Shown: positions 24,190 to 35,450, counted from the first letter of the stretch. The stretch: 64,000 nt of DNA from Dicyema japonicum (GCA_011109175.1 RDEW01000008.1:338949-402948); one strand, 5' to 3'. Made by a program: numbers and translations. The notes: generated from the letters alone by a model not told the origin.

Positions 24190-25858
24190 TAAACTCTGTA
24201 CTATTTTTTCACTTTTTTCTCCATAATCCACCGGACATTTGCTATATGGTCACCTGAATCCTGCTTGGACATCCGGTAGAATCATTTCGGCATTTGGCAT
24301 TAGACGATGTTGTATTATCTTTAGAAGTATTTTGTTGACGTGGGGAATTAAGACTGTTGTACGATAGTTTGAACAGTCTCTGCTATCCCCTTTTTTTGGT
24401 ATTGGAATAAATATAGATCTTTTCCACTCGCGTAGCCAAATACAAGTTTCCCAAATTTTTTTTACATAGATTGGTGATAGCTGTCACCGATATAGCCTTC
24501 AACGATTAGCTTAAGATGTAGTCAATCCCTGGTGCCTTGTTCTTCGTTAGTTGCCGTGTAGCCCACACGCATTCCTCCTCAAGGATTTTATGCCCCTCAC
24601 CAGACGTTGCTTCATCAACATATATGGGTGGGCACACAGTTTCTGAATATAGCCGTTCCGTACATTCTCTCCAACGATTTCGGAAGTTCTGTTGGCTTAG
24701 CAATTCTACACCATCCTTGTCCTCGATTTTACCCATCATTTTCGTAAAGGAGGCTTATAATCTTTTTAGTTGTAAATACGCATTCCTAGTGTGACCGCTC
24801 TTATATTCATTTTCCATTTTTTGCTGGGTAACCTCCAGTAGTCTTCTTTATCCCTCCTGGCTGTTTTTTTGAATTCAGAGTTAAGTTTTCTTATCTCGTC
24901 TATATTCCTAGAGACTTTAGCAGCTTTACGAGCCTCAGTAATGTTTAGGGTGTTGACAGAGAGCTACTCAGAGCACTTGGTCGGCGTTTTGTGCTTGACA
25001 TGTTTTATTGCACCGTTCCTGATAACCAACTGCATATCATTCCATAATTCATTAGGTATCCTGCCGTTCAAATTTAGTAATCCAATATTGTGGTTAATTG
25101 CGTATGCTGGTGGTATGTTTGAGACATCGAATTTCTTTACTCGGGGGTATTCCAAGTGTTACTGAATTTCGTCCTAATTTTTGCAACAAGTAGCTGATGG
25201 TCTGTTCCACAGTCTGCCCCTGGATATGTTTTGACGGCTGTTATAGAGCTTTTCCAACGTTTGGCGCACAAAATATAATCAATCTGGTTCCTAGATATTC
25301 CATTTGGCGACGTCCAAGTGTATAATCGTCGTTTATGCTGTTTGAACCATGTGTTATGTGGCATACACCAAACTTTTGAGTTGAAATCCCCCATTATGTA
25401 GGTTATGTCCTTTTTGGATATTAGTTTTAGTGCCTCTTGAAATTCATAATAAAATTGGTGGATAGATGTTGGGGAATATACTTGCATGACCGTAATATTC
25501 AATGGTCGCCCACGGACGTGGATTAGTATTATCTGATCATTAAATGTTCTATGACTTTCAATCGCACGTGCAACCTTTTTTGAAGCAATAAGGCCACTCC
25601 ATTTCTCTTCGCATTAAAGTCATCAGAATAATATATTACGAAATCATCAGAACGAAAAAAATTACTGTCGATCCAGTGAAGTTCGCTTACTCCAGGCAGG
25701 TCAATATCAAGCCTTCTCTTCCCTTCGCTTAAGCCTCTTACATTCCATGTTGCAAACTTGTGAGATTCTGTGTGATGAAGATTCGAAATTTGATGTTTTG
25801 CAGTAACGTTGCTTCCAATTAAATCGTAGTAGAGTTTGCTCAAAAGATATCTTGGCAT
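24190..25858 (-). mobile_element. RTE/BovB-like LINE, endonuclease and RT start
   Basis: Minus-strand order: apurinic-type endonuclease with FATWNVRGLSEGKRRLDIDL (25745-25685), ITYIMGDFNSKV (25410-25375), NQIDYILCAKRWKSSITAVK and PGADCGTDHQLLVAKIR (25290-25170), all characteristic of the RTE clade; then the spacer (IPNELWNDMQ, NRWRECTERLYSE), the RT start WLREWKRSIFIPIPKKGDSRDCSNYR (split here for length: WLREWKRSIFIP at ~24435) and LPDVQAGFR near 24270. The remainder of the RT after DHIANVRWIMEK (24225) is missing, so this copy is cut off at its 3' side where the unidentified gene begins. Only copy of this clade in the window. Confidence 0.85.
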
Positions 25859-26336
25859 TTAAATACAGGGTAGGTTGCTATGTCTTTCCTCATAAACAGC
25901 TCTTATATTGGGATAAGTTTCAGAGAATGTTTTTAAACCACAACAAACACTCTAACCCTAAAGTTGGGTGAGGGACATTTGTCCCCCTCTCTCTTTACGA
26001 AGGAAAAATAAAATTTTTAAGGGGGACCGATATCAAGATAGTTTTTTTGGTCCTTCGCAACGCCAGTCTCACGGTGATTCAGATTTATATGTGGAGCAAG
26101 TTGTTTCTAGCACTTAAACAAATTTATTAAAGCTAAAAAAATTATTAATTTTAGCAAAATAAGAAGAATTACTTATGGGGTTAACTTGTTGTCCCGAATA
26201 GACTACATGATATTAAATATTTTTATTTAATCCAAAAAATATTTATACATTAAATATATTTTAAAAATATTTAAATAAAAATATACTTGTAAAATATTCA
26301 CGGGGAAATTTTAAAATTTAGTGTGATTAGCTGTCT
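25859..26336. other. AT-rich upstream region of the MPV17L2-like gene
   Basis: No coding or repeat signal recognised. Presumably holds the promoter of the gene starting at 26337, but no specific element can be pointed out. Confidence 0.4.
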
Positions 26337-27008
26337 ATGAACAATTTTTTCACACATATAAAGAACTTGGTGAAGAAAGTGAAAAATTATCATCCCAGCA
26401 GACCTTGTCTACTAAAAACAAGGAAAGTATTTAGAAGGGTCTACAACAAGACATTTGGGAGTAATCTATTACTAACTAATATAATTTCTTACGGTACCAT
26501 ACAATGTTTTAGTGATTTTGTAATTCAACATTATTTTACTGACAGCTTTGATGTCCACCGAAGCAGTTGAAATTACAATTATTTTTAGAAAATATGTTTA
26601 TCATTGGTTCTTTGTTGGGTTTTATTTCCCATTATTGGTATTTGGCTCTCGATTTTAAGTTTCCTACATCAAATCTGAAAAATGTGTTCAAAAAGATTAT
26701 GTATGATCAGCTTTTCGCTTCTCCTGTTATGAACGCTGTCTTTTTCCTTGGTTTTAATTTTTAAAAAATATAGGAATTGGTTTATTAGAAACAAAACTGT
26801 TGAAAAATATAATTTCGGAATTGAAGACAAAGTTATTTACAATTATAATTGTATGTGTTATACTAATGTATAGGCAGACTATATATTTTGGCCTCCTCTC
26901 CAATTTATTAATTTTTATTTTCTTCCGATCCAGTTTAGGATAATCTTTATTGCCATTGTCATGTCATTTTGGGATGCATTTCTATCATATATTAAGTTTC
27001 ATTACTGA
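26337..27008 (+). CDS. MPV17L2: MPV17/PMP22-family membrane protein, MPV17L2-like
   Basis: Small inner-membrane protein of the MPV17 family; MPV17L2 in vertebrates supports mitochondrial ribosome assembly. Family hallmarks in order: NLLLTNIISYGTIQCFSD (residues ~42-59), MFIIGSLLGFISHYWYLALD, IMYDQLFASPVMNAVFFLG, WPPLQFINFYFLPIQFRI and FWDAFLSYIKFHY. Four hydrophobic segments are visible, as expected. Three introns are required: 26566-26588, 26751-26773 and 26851-26873, each exactly 23 nt and GT...AG. Spliced length is 200 codons plus stop with no frameshift, close to the ~206 of human MPV17L2. The start ATG has an in-frame basic N-terminus. Orthology within the family (MPV17, MPV17L, PXMP2) is inferred from HYWYLALD and DQLFASP. 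Confidence 0.93.
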
Positions 27009-27138
27009 TATTTATACAAACTCTTGTTTATTCACTTTTTGTCTCATCACTTATATTGAAATCTTAGATATCCGAGTCTTGTGGTTAATTAGTCTGTTAT
27101 TCGTTTGCTTTTGTTAACCAATATGGTCATATTCCACT

Positions 27139-27308
27139 AAGTTATAGTTCAATCTGTGAGAATTCAAGTTTTGATGTCACAATATTCAGCTTATGTTAAC
27201 TATCAATGGGGATTACTCACACCAAGTTATAGTTCAATCTGTGATAATTCAAGTTTTGATGTCACAATATTCAGCTTATGGTAACTATTAATGGGGATTA
27301 CTCACAAT
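27139..27308. repeat. 85-bp tandem duplication downstream of MPV17L2-like gene
   Basis: Units 27139-27223 and 27224-27308 share nearly all bases, starting AAGTTATAGTTCAATCTGTG. Non-coding. Confidence 0.8.
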
Positions 27309-27725
27309 AGTGTCAACAGTGGAAAATAAATATCAATGTTATTCCTTATGGGATGACATCGTGACTACGGTTCACAGGGGTCACTTGTAAGCAAATAGAA
27401 ATTTGATGGTCGATCGCAAACTACTGTGGAAGATAGTTAAATTATCGAACAAACTATTGATTATTATTTTTCCCATAATAACTTAATTACTATGTCAAAT
27501 GGAATATTAATTGTACAAAAATAATTTTTATGACAAAAACTAAAAGCAATAAAGGGTGCTTATTTAGATAACAACCCCCATTACTACAACAGTCAAGAGA
27601 TTCATGATACTTGTAGTGATATATGTGAGCAAAGGAAACAAGTTTTAACTCCATTCTCAGGATGCGTCTGAATAGTCTCCAACGATCTTGAATATCTTTA
27701 GACTTATTGGCTTACATTCGTATTG

Positions 27726-28290
27726 CTTGTGAATTGAAATCCTAGTCGACCAACCTAATTTTCTCATATGATTTGTGTGGAAAACGTCCAGTCAGTCAAT
27801 TTTGATGTGGTTCAAGTTTTATAAGTTTGACAAACGAGATGTCCAATTTTATTTTTAGATTGATGCTGATAGCTTGTGATTTTAACCATAAATTCTTTAG
27901 TTTATGCTTAGCAGTTGAAAAAGTTTGTCTTACCTTTATTTAACAAACAATAAAAAAGTTAATATATTTAATCAACAACCTTCCTCGCCTGCCTGTTCGC
28001 CAGCCTCNCTTGTGAATTGAAATCCTAGTCGACCAACCTAATTTTCTCATATGATTTTTGTGGAAAGAGTCCAGTCAGTCAATTTTGATGTGGTTCAAGT
28101 TTTATAAGTTTGACAAACGAGATGTACAATTTTATTCTTAGAATGATGTTGATAGCTTGTGGTTTTAACCATAAATTCTATAGTTTATGCTTAGCAGTTG
28201 AAAAAGTTTGTCTTACCTTTATTTAACAAACAATAAAAAAGTTAATATATTTAATCAACAACCTTCCTCGCCTGCCTGTTCGCCAGCCTC
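27726..28290. repeat. Duplicated 282-bp segment across single-N gap at 28008
   Basis: 27726-28007 recurs at 28009-28290 with scattered substitutions, one N between. Each copy ends inside the inverted 3' tail of a group D LINE. Confidence 0.85.
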
Positions 28291-28395
28291 CTCAGGCAGG
28301 TTCGATTCTGGTTGCTGAAACAACTCCGAGAGCGCCTAGTCCAATTGAACCCTCTGCCCATATGGCATCTCAGGGCTCTGCCTCCTATACTCAAA
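27945..28395 (-). mobile_element. Group D LINE 3' tail (inverted; seen twice because of the duplication)
   Basis: 28395-28245 on the minus strand matches 23475-23640: GGAGGCAGAGCCCTGAGATG, then the C-terminal coding end ...EAGEQAGEEGC and the tail TTATTAAATATATTAAC. The first part of the same tail appears at 28007-27945 as the other copy of the unmerged overlap. Confidence 0.75.
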
Positions 28396-28609
28396 GACAG
28401 TTTGTGTTAAAATATTATTTTGATAAAAAATAATATTTTTTTTAAATAAATTTTTTTATCAAATTCCCAAATTGGCCACAAATAGTTCAGGAACAATTTT
28501 GGGCAAATTTGATGAACCTTACTGTAAACTGATTTTCCAAACAAATATCCTAATCTGTGGACGAGAGCCCAATTTTTTAATGGTTTTCGATCAACCTATT
28601 TGGTGGAAT
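28396..28609 (+). mobile_element. hAT (ZBED-like) transposase C-terminal fragment
   Basis: Matches 33443-33690, in which the reading continues into the hAT dimerisation region. Here the fragment stops at the N at 28610 just after the TYLVE-coding part. Confidence 0.55.
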
Positions 28610-28640
28610 NTGATTTTTAAAAACTAAAAAAATTCTTTAA

Positions 28641-28745
28641 AATTTATAATAATGAAAACGCAATTTATAATAATGAAAACAAAATTTATATTAATGAAAA
28701 CGCAATTTATGATAATGAAAACGCAATTTAAAATAATGAAATACC
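28641..28745. repeat. 21-bp minisatellite, five units
   Basis: Five consecutive 21-bp units of the form AATTTATAATAATGAAAACGC with one to four changes each. It lies between the N at 28610 and the start of a group C LINE. Confidence 0.8.
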
Positions 28746-29300
28746 CTGTAAAATTCTACACGAAATTTTCAAATAAGGAACACAGGAAGTCTGATACACT
28801 CATCACATAGAAAACTGAAAAAGTGTCAGAACCGCTCTTCTCGGAGAGATGTAAGGGGTACATTACATTCCGCAAAACAAAATACTTTCACGGATCGGAC
28901 AACATTTTGTCTATTCTATTGAAAAATCTTGGAGACGGGGGAGTCACCTTCTTAATGTCGATTTTCAACTATTCGATTAACAAAAATGTGATACCCTTAT
29001 TATGGAAACAGGCAATAATACGGCCAATACTGAAACTTGGAAGACCAAGAGATGATCCAGCGTCTTTTAGAGCGGTGTCACTACTATGTTCCATATCTAA
29101 AATCCTGAAGAGGCTTGTGCTCGGAGAATAAAAGAATTTTTACCAGAGAGGGCTTTTCAATATGGATTCAAAAATGAGATATCCACGTCCACATACAAAC
29201 ATTGACCAACTTCATTCGAGTTGGATTTTCAAACAAGCCGAGACACTTAAAAACAGTGCTCTGCTCGACCGAGATACACAAAGCGTTTGACTCAGTCTAG
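28746..29300 (+). mobile_element. Jockey-like LINE (group C), RT N-terminal part
   Basis: Frame 28823-29131 has ILSILLKNLGDGG, FNYSINKNVIPLLWKQAIIR, PILKLGRPRDDPASFRAVSL and CSISKILKRLV, the standard start of a jockey-type RT. Downstream, frameshifted EIHKAFDS (near 29275-29298) marks motif A, after which the element is cut. Confidence 0.75.
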
Positions 29301-29439
29301 AGCAGGCATGCTCACGATCATATAATTCATGACTCCATTTTCGATATTTTTTAAATTTGTTGTATACTGTGGTTCCACAAGTTTAACAACAATAAAACAA
29401 TTTACTAAATATAGACAATATTTGTTAGTATTTAATTTT
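29301..29439. other. AT-rich junction between elements
   Basis: No domain; low-complexity AT sequence between an inverted group E tail and a group C fragment. Confidence 0.4.
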
Positions 29440-30985
29440 TTTAAAGACAATTTTTTAACAAAGAAACAAATGTTAGTTGAGGAAGCCGGCTGCGTGGATC
29501 GCGGACGAGTTCCCTCGGAGTATGGCCATTCCAATCTTTTGTCTAAGCCATAACCCTTCTCGTTGATCCCTTTTCTTTCTGGCAAGCATTCCTTTGAGTT
29601 CGCGCAAGAACTCAGCCGTCATTGGATCAACGGCTCCCGATGACTCGACCGCAACAGGAGTCCCCGAGGCAATAATATTTCTTGATTTTTAGGTTTTCCG
29701 CGGTCGAAGCGGTTGCTCCAGGTGTCTGAACCGACTTGAAAAGATTCGTGCTTGCTGTAAGTCTTCTGAAATAGTTCCCGACCGCAATGTGGCGGATTCC
29801 CTCACTGGGTTTTTTAAAGCAAGTAGCCTTGAGGAGAAGATGTCGCTGTTAACCATTTTTCTGATTAGGTCCGTAATTGATTTGACAAGACAGCATCCAG
29901 CTTCAGAGATGTAAGTGGACGTAAAATCCTTAATATGACCAGGACGTAACCCTTCCAAGCCTCCGCCGCTGCTAGCGACGCACTTCGGATTCGGTAATGA
30001 TTATCTTCGAGGTTCCTTCAGGATTCAAAAACTTTTCATAGTCAGTCGGTGTGCTTCAGTATTAAGGTATTCAGGACCTCGGGGGTTCAAGAGAATACTG
30101 TGTAATCGGACGTGATAACCCGTAAGGCTGTCCGCACGTAGTCCTCCAGAAGTTTTCGACTTACTCTCTTCTTTAGTTTGTTGGGGACATCTTTGGTGTA
30201 TGCTCCTCTGGCTACGACCTCATTGACAATAAGTGGCTGTTAAGTATTGCGTGTATGTTATGACTGATAAAATTCATTATGTTTCGTTTCAGTTTCTCGT
30301 TGAGTCGGGAGTTTGTTTCTTTATTATTGTCCTCAGATTTCATTGTAGGTATTCCGAGTGCGACAGGTGCAAAGCATATAAGTTTTAGCCAAAATTCCCA
30401 ACTGTCAGAAAACAGTGCGTGATCAATGGCATCTGCAAAAATACGTTGCTACGGCAATTCGTACTCTTTTGGGGATTTTTACTGGGATCTTCCTGGCTTT
30501 CCGGAGGTTCGAGATCTTCAAGAGAGTGTGGTCAGTATGTGGCAATGTAAAGTTTGGCTAAGCTATTTCTCCCGTCTGGGGACTTCCTTTCCAATACAAG
30601 AGGAACATAGCCAACTCGACAGCGTCTCGGCGCAAGCTTTACTCATTTTTATACAGCCCAAANCGAGATCTTCAAGAGAGTGTGGTCAGTATGTGGCAGT
30701 GTAAAGTTTTGCTGAGCTATTTCTCCCGCCTGGGGACCTCCTTTCCAATACAAGAGGAACATAGCCAACTCGACAGCGTCTCGGCGCAAGCTTTACTCAT
30801 TTTTATGCAGCCCAAATGGACGAATGATTCACATGACGTGCAGTTAATTCCAAATTTCCTGATATTCGATTGTCCACATAAGAGAAATTCCTGAGTTATT
30901 CCTACTGGCTTTGTTCCACGTACTTCGTCTACTTTTCGTTCTTTATTTTCCGTCTGAGATTTCCGTTGATCACACCACACGTTTT
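29440..30985 (-). mobile_element. PHD-type LINE (group E): PHD finger, RT start, then 3' end (internally deleted)
   Basis: On the minus strand: PHD-finger protein start near 30980 with CGQSNIRKFGINCTSC and FVHLGCIKMSKACAETL (30890-30790), a linker (FADAIDHALFSDSW, RLNEKLKRNIMNF), EGLRPGHIKDFTSTYISEAG (29955-29895) and the RT block GIRHIAVGNYFRRL around 29795-29755. After about 29690 it jumps to the family C-terminus AEFLRELKGMLARKKRDQ and GMAILRGNSSAI (29600-29490). The RT catalytic core and the WDATC domain are therefore deleted. An unmerged overlap (N at 30663) doubles part of the linker. Confidence 0.75.
30510..30816. repeat. Duplicated 153-bp segment across single-N gap at 30663
   Basis: 30510-30662 recurs at 30664-30816 with few changes. 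Confidence 0.85.
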
Positions 30986-30999
30986 ATTTTGATACTTTG

Positions 31000-31340
31000 A
31001 AATTAAATTAATATTTGAAAAAAACATACGAAACAATTTATATTCCCATTACTAACTTAGTTATATCCGGCTCAATATTTGAGAATGATAATCGTAGATC
31101 ACCTTTATTGACAAGTCTATTCCTCGTATTTGTAAGTAATACTACTTTACTGAAGCCACATTCCACCAAATAGGTTGATCCAAAACCATTAAAAAATTGG
31201 GCTCTCATCCACAGATTAGGATATTTGTTTGGAAAATCAGTTTACAGTAAGGTTCATCAAATTTGCACAAAATTGTTCCTGAACTATTTGTGGCCAATTT
31301 GGGAATTTGATAAAAAAATTTATTTAAAAAAATATTATTT
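31000..31340 (-). mobile_element. hAT (ZBED-like) transposase C-terminal fragment
   Basis: Minus-strand translation ends in NTRNRLVNKGDLRLSFSNIE and PDITKLVMGI then stop, the typical end of ZBED5/SCAND3-type hAT transposases (dimerisation domain: S-YLVE-GFS-V, RGDLRL). It is the inverted twin of 33443-33830. Confidence 0.7.
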
Positions 31341-31380
31341 TTTATCAAAATAATATTTTAACACAAACTGTCTTTGAGTA

Positions 31381-31680
31381 TAGGAGGCAGAGCCCTGAGA
31401 TGCCATATGGGCAGAGGGTTCAATTGGACATGGCGCTCTCGGAGTTGTTTCAGCAACCAGAGTCGAACCTGCCTGAGGAGGCTGGCGAACAGGCAGGCAT
31501 AGGAGGCAGAGCCCTGAGATGCCATATGGGCAGAGGGTTCAATTAGACAAGGCGCTCTCGGAGTTGTTTCAGCAACCAGAGTCGAACCTGCCTGAGGAGG
31601 CTGGCGAACAGGCAGGGGAGGAAGGTTGTTGATTATTAAATATATTAACTTTTTTATTGTTTGTTAAATAAAGTGGGGTC
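31381..31680 (+). mobile_element. Group D LINE 3' end with 119-bp tandem duplication
   Basis: 31381-31499 and 31500-31618 are tandem copies of the family's last ~40 codons (GGAGGCAGAGCCCTGAGATG to the EEAGEQAG-coding part), followed once by the tail TTATTAAATATATTAAC to TTAAATAAAG. Matches 23475-23640. Confidence 0.75.
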
Positions 31681-31739
31681 TATTAACACAAACTTTCTTT
31701 TATTTTTTTAAAATTTATTTTGAGTGTATGAAGATCATT

Positions 31740-32230
31740 GATTTTAGATATTATTTTTTATTTTATGTTCAATCAGATATAGTGCATTTGAAATCTCACT
31801 TTTGTTTTAAGTTCTAGTACTTCCATCAATTATTTCGTCTTCTTTTTCAGAATTCACCAATCAGTCTATTATAAAGCCCTGTCTCGTCCATATTGTAAAT
31901 TCCGTCTTCTTTATAATGTTTGGAATTACTACAAATCCTTCTCGTTTGCCAGTTATCATTTCTCCATGTAATTTATACATTCTAAAACCATGTCTTTTTT
32001 GAATCTTGTAAGAAATCCTTTTGAATTTTTGAAATCACTAATTGATAACTTTTCGGCAATATTTTGTGCTTTATTTGATATTCGTCCGTCATTTAACAAA
32101 GCACATAAAGGAAACTAAAAACACCCTTAGATTCCATCAAATCCATCCATTCAACAAGCTTAGTATCAAGCTCAGGAACTTTTATGCTTAAGTATACAGC
32201 CAACGCTATGGACGGTGACATTATATATTA
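31740..32230 (-). mobile_element. pogo/Tigger-like (CENP-B-type) transposase fragment
   Basis: On the minus strand PELDTKLVEWMDLMESKG (32195-32140) resembles the CENP-B/Tc5 DNA-binding domain start, QKRHGF follows, and IYNMDETGLYNRLI (31905-31865) is the conserved start of the pogo-type DDE domain (usually Y-NMDETGLF). Several frameshifts; no terminal inverted repeats could be placed. Confidence 0.6.
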
Positions 32231-32309
32231 ATTTTCACCAGGTTTTTTGTTAAAAATCTTTTTTTCTGTGGCTCCGCAAGGGGGCCACTGGCTCCCCTTT
32301 GGGCATGGC

Positions 32310-33260
32310 TGTTCTAGAGTAAGATACTATCGAGAAAAATATTTCAATCGGAGATCCCAGGGAAGCTCAAGCTTTGGATTACCAACTTCATAAGTAAGCG
32401 AAGGGGACGTGTATACCTCGAAGGACTGAAATCCATCTCACGTATCCTACCAAACGGAGTCCATCAAGGATCTCCTTTATCTCCTGCTTGTTTAACTTCT
32501 CTCTGGCCGATCTCCCGGCTCTTGAATATGATGATGTTCTACTCTCTTATGCTGATGATGTTGAATTGGCTTCGCGAGATCGGGATATCCAGAAGGCCAC
32601 AGAAAGAATAAAAGTTAACCTGGACCTGCTTAATGTCTGGATAATGGAAAACCAGCTCATAATGAATGCAGAGAAGTCGTCTACGTACCTTTTTATTTCT
32701 GACAAAAGATTGGAAATGAAGACAGTCACCTTGAAGTTAAACAAGGTTGGGATCCCTTTCAACAGATGTCAAATGATCTGACAATTGATATGCATCTCTG
32801 TTTGACACATAAAAAACATTTTTTTTAAATGCGGAAACTGAATGTATTGAAAAGTTTATCGGGAATATGGAAGAGTGGAACTCTTTCGGTTCTGATGAAC
32901 GTGTATAAATATTACATCGAGCCATGTTTCTCATTTGCATGCGACTCGTGGGGACTGTCCATATCTTGGAAAAATATGAGGAAAATCGAAGAAATGCATG
33001 AGGGCTTACAAAGTAACGGAGCGTTGGATTTGTAGAGATTACCGAGCCCGACCGACGTTTCTGGAGACCCTTATCAGACTAGACTCCAGATCACGGGAAT
33101 GTGGCCATGAAAAATCAGTCAGCCATCCTGTATGTTCATGCGCGGACACAAAGGAAGAATAACGGGCAAAGATGAAGTCGTTGTTAAATTGCATCGGGAT
33201 CACGTGATAACTAGTTTGTTTTTACCGTAGTCTTGGGTTGTTAAATAAATAAATTTAGAG
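32310..33260 (+). mobile_element. Jockey-like LINE (group C), RT core to 3' end
   Basis: Contains FNFSLADLPALEYD and LLSYADDVELASRD (RT motifs B and C, 32488-32580), LDLLNVWIMENQLIMNAEKS, a C-terminal block with YKYYIEPCFSFACDSWG (32905-32960) and the family ending GIT-stop at 33196-33210, followed by the tail GTCTTGGGTTGTTAAATAAA. Broken by several frameshifts. Confidence 0.78.
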
Positions 33261-33421
33261 ACTGTCTCGACCAAAGTCCATTGCGGGGTTTATATATCTT
33301 CGAGGAGATCCTTAGTCGGATATTGGAGAGAAAAGCGCCCGTCATCTCTCACACGGCCCTGGAAGTCTCAATAGGAACGAAATGGTAGTTTTCCCTGAGT
33401 GATTCGTACTTTCAGATTTTC

Positions 33422-33442
33422 NNNNNNNNNNNNNNNNNNNNN
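33422..33442. other. Assembly gap (21 N)
   Basis: Run of 21 N, the only gap longer than one base. Confidence 0.99.
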
Positions 33443-33830
33443 TTTATCAAATTCCCAAATTGGCCACAAATAGTTCAGGAACAATTTTGGGCAAATTTGA
33501 TGGACCTTACTGTAAACTGATTTTCCAAACAAATATCCTAATCTGTCAAATTGGCCACAAATAGTTCAGGAACAATTTTGGGCAAATTTGATGGACCTTA
33601 CTGTAAACTGATTTTCCAAACAAATATCCTAATCTGTGGACGAGAGCCCAATTTTTTAATGGTTTTCGATCAACCTATTTGGTGGAATCTGGCTTCAGTA
33701 AAGTAGTATTACTTACAAATACGAGGAATAGACTTGTTGTCAATAGATGTGATCTACGATTATCATTCTCAAATATTGAGCCGGATATAACTAAGTTAGT
33801 AATGGGAATATAAATTGTTTCGTATGTTTT
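33443..33830 (+). mobile_element. hAT (ZBED-like) transposase C-terminal fragment
   Basis: Translation gives NKYPNLWTRAQFF, STYLVESGFSKVVLLTNTRN and CDLRLSFSNIEPDITKLVMG then stop: the C-terminal dimerisation domain of hAT transposases of the ZBED5/SCAND3 type. A 91-bp tandem duplication (33456-33546 and 33547-33637) interrupts it. Group E LINE sequence follows directly. Confidence 0.75.
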
Positions 33831-33839
33831 TTTTCAAAT

Positions 33840-34435
33840 ATTAATTTGATTTCAAAGTATCAAAATAAAACGTGTTGTGTGATCAACGAAAATCTCAGAA
33901 GGAAAATAAAGAACGAAAAAAAGACAAAGTACGAGGAACAAAGGCAGTAAGAACAACTCAGGTATGTCTCTTATGTGGACAATCGAATATCAGGAAATTT
34001 GGAATTAACTGCACGTCATGTGAATCATTCGTCCATTTGGGCTGCATAAAAATGAGTACAGCTTGCGCCGAGACACTGTCGAGTTGGCTATGTTCCTCTT
34101 GTATTGGAAAGGAGGTCCCCAGGCGGGAGAAATAGCTCAGCCAAACTTTACATTGCCACATACTGACCACACTCTCTTGAAGATCTCGAAACTCCGGAAA
34201 GCCAGGAAGATCCCAGGAAAAACCCCCATAAGAGTACGAATTGCCGTAGCAACGTATTTTTGCAGATGCCATTGATCACGCACTGTCCTCTGACAGTTGG
34301 GAATCCTGGCTAAAACTTATATGCTTTGCACCTGTCGCACTCGGAATACCTACAATGAAATCTGAGGACAATAATAAAGAAACAAACTTCCGCCTCAACG
34401 AGAAACTGAAACGAAACATAATGAATTTTAGCAGA
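33840..34435 (+). mobile_element. PHD-type LINE (group E), 5' part
   Basis: Starts with the PHD-finger protein (33872-34135, listed separately), continues with the linker phrases KARKIPGKTP, FADAIDHALSSDSW and RLNEKLKRNIMNF, and stops abruptly at 34435 where an inverted group D LINE begins. Mirror image of 30985-30290. Confidence 0.75.
33872..34135 (+). CDS. PHD zinc finger at the N-terminus of a group E LINE
   Basis: 87-codon frame with a basic N-terminus (KSQKENKERKKDKVR) and a complete Cys4-His-Cys3 pattern: CLLCGQ...INCTSC...FVHLGCIKM...WLCSSCIG. This is a PHD-type zinc finger, normally a histone-tail reader; in this element it could recognise chromatin or nucleic acid. A third independent copy is at 39205-39350 (CSSCRL, ISCSACGDFFHLGC, WQCQSCLG). 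The frame shifts after the finger, so the copy is defective. Confidence 0.75.
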   Translation: MLCDQRKSQKENKERKKDKVRGTKAVRTTQVCLLCGQSNIRKFGINCTSCESFVHLGCIKMSTACAETLSSWLCSSCIGKEVPRREK

Positions 34436-34559
34436 CGTCTTACACAATAACGCTGCTCTTTTACGGATGCCTTCAGTAATTTGTCGCTTTGTCTCAGGCA
34501 TTATAAGGGACTTTGGAGTTTCAGTAACACCCAGATACTTACATCCTTCGTGTTCCTCT

Positions 34560-34930
34560 AGGACTCTTACTAACTCGCTACATACTTGCGTGTTAGTTGC
34601 AGACTTTGAATAATTCAAATCTAGCCCTATACTCTCAAAGAATTCCCTGGCACAGACCCCCATGGAGTAGAGCTTTTCGGCTGTTCGAGCATACATCTTC
34701 AGGTCATCGATAAAAAGAAGGTGATTTGTACTGAAACAGACCCCNTAGGACTCTTACTAACTCGCTACATACTTGCGTGTTAGTTGCAGACTTTGAATAA
34801 TTCAAATCTAGCCCTATACTCTCAAAGAATTCCCTGGCACAGACCCCCATGGAGTAGAGCTCTTCGGCTGTTCGATCATACATCTTCAGGTCATCGATAA
34901 AAAGAAGGTGATTTGTACTGAAACAAACCA
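34560..34930. repeat. Duplicated ~185-bp segment across single-N gap at 34745
   Basis: 34560-34744 recurs at 34746-34930 with few differences. Confidence 0.85.
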
Positions 34931-35225
34931 CCTCACAATAAACTGGTATTTACTCAAACCGGTCACTGAGGCAGCACTTGTTGATCAAATCCTGCTNACT
35001 TGCGTGTTAGTCGCAGACTTTGAATAATTCAAATCTAGCCCTATACTCTCAAAGAATTCCCTGGCACAGACCCCCATGGAGTAGAGCTCTTCAGCTGTTC
35101 GATCATACATCTTCAGGTCATCGATAAAAAGAAGGTGATTTGTACTGAAACAGACCACCTCACAATAAACTGGTATTTATCAAACCGGTCACTGAGGCAG
35201 CACTTGTTGATCAAATCCTGCTCTT
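34768..35225. repeat. Duplicated ~228-bp segment across single-N gap at 34997
   Basis: The sequence from about 34768 to 34996 recurs from 34998 to about 35225 with few differences, so this stretch is present three times in a row together with the preceding repeat. Confidence 0.8.
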
Positions 35226-35450
35226 TTCCCCCTGACAATTTCGCACAGTACCCAACTGATTCTCGGAGAAAATCCCATTTGCTTCTACAAAGCTCCTGAC
35301 CTCATTAGCCACCAATTTGGTCATCAGTTTATACAGGGTTGGCATGCAGGTATTATTAGCTGACATTAGTGCGCTCCATTATTATAGAATTGGTCGGGTT
35401 TCTTTAAAGTCTTCAAGAAAGGAAACACATTTCGCCGTGTAACTTGAGCA

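Larger units (their letters stand above)
34436..35450 (-). mobile_element. LINE group D, RT domain
   Basis: Minus-strand order from 35440: TRPIL (35400), MPTLYKLMTKLVANEVRSF and FSENQLGTVRNCQG (35350-35235), the active site HLLFIDDLKMY (about 34910-34880 and again in the repeated parts), MGVCAREFFESIGLDLNYSK, CKYLGVTETPKSLIMPETKR to KRAALLCKTS at 34440, where it abuts a group E fragment. The IDDLK version of the catalytic box fits R4/NeSL-like LINEs. The same block appears three times because of unmerged overlaps at N 34745 and N 34997. Confidence 0.75.
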
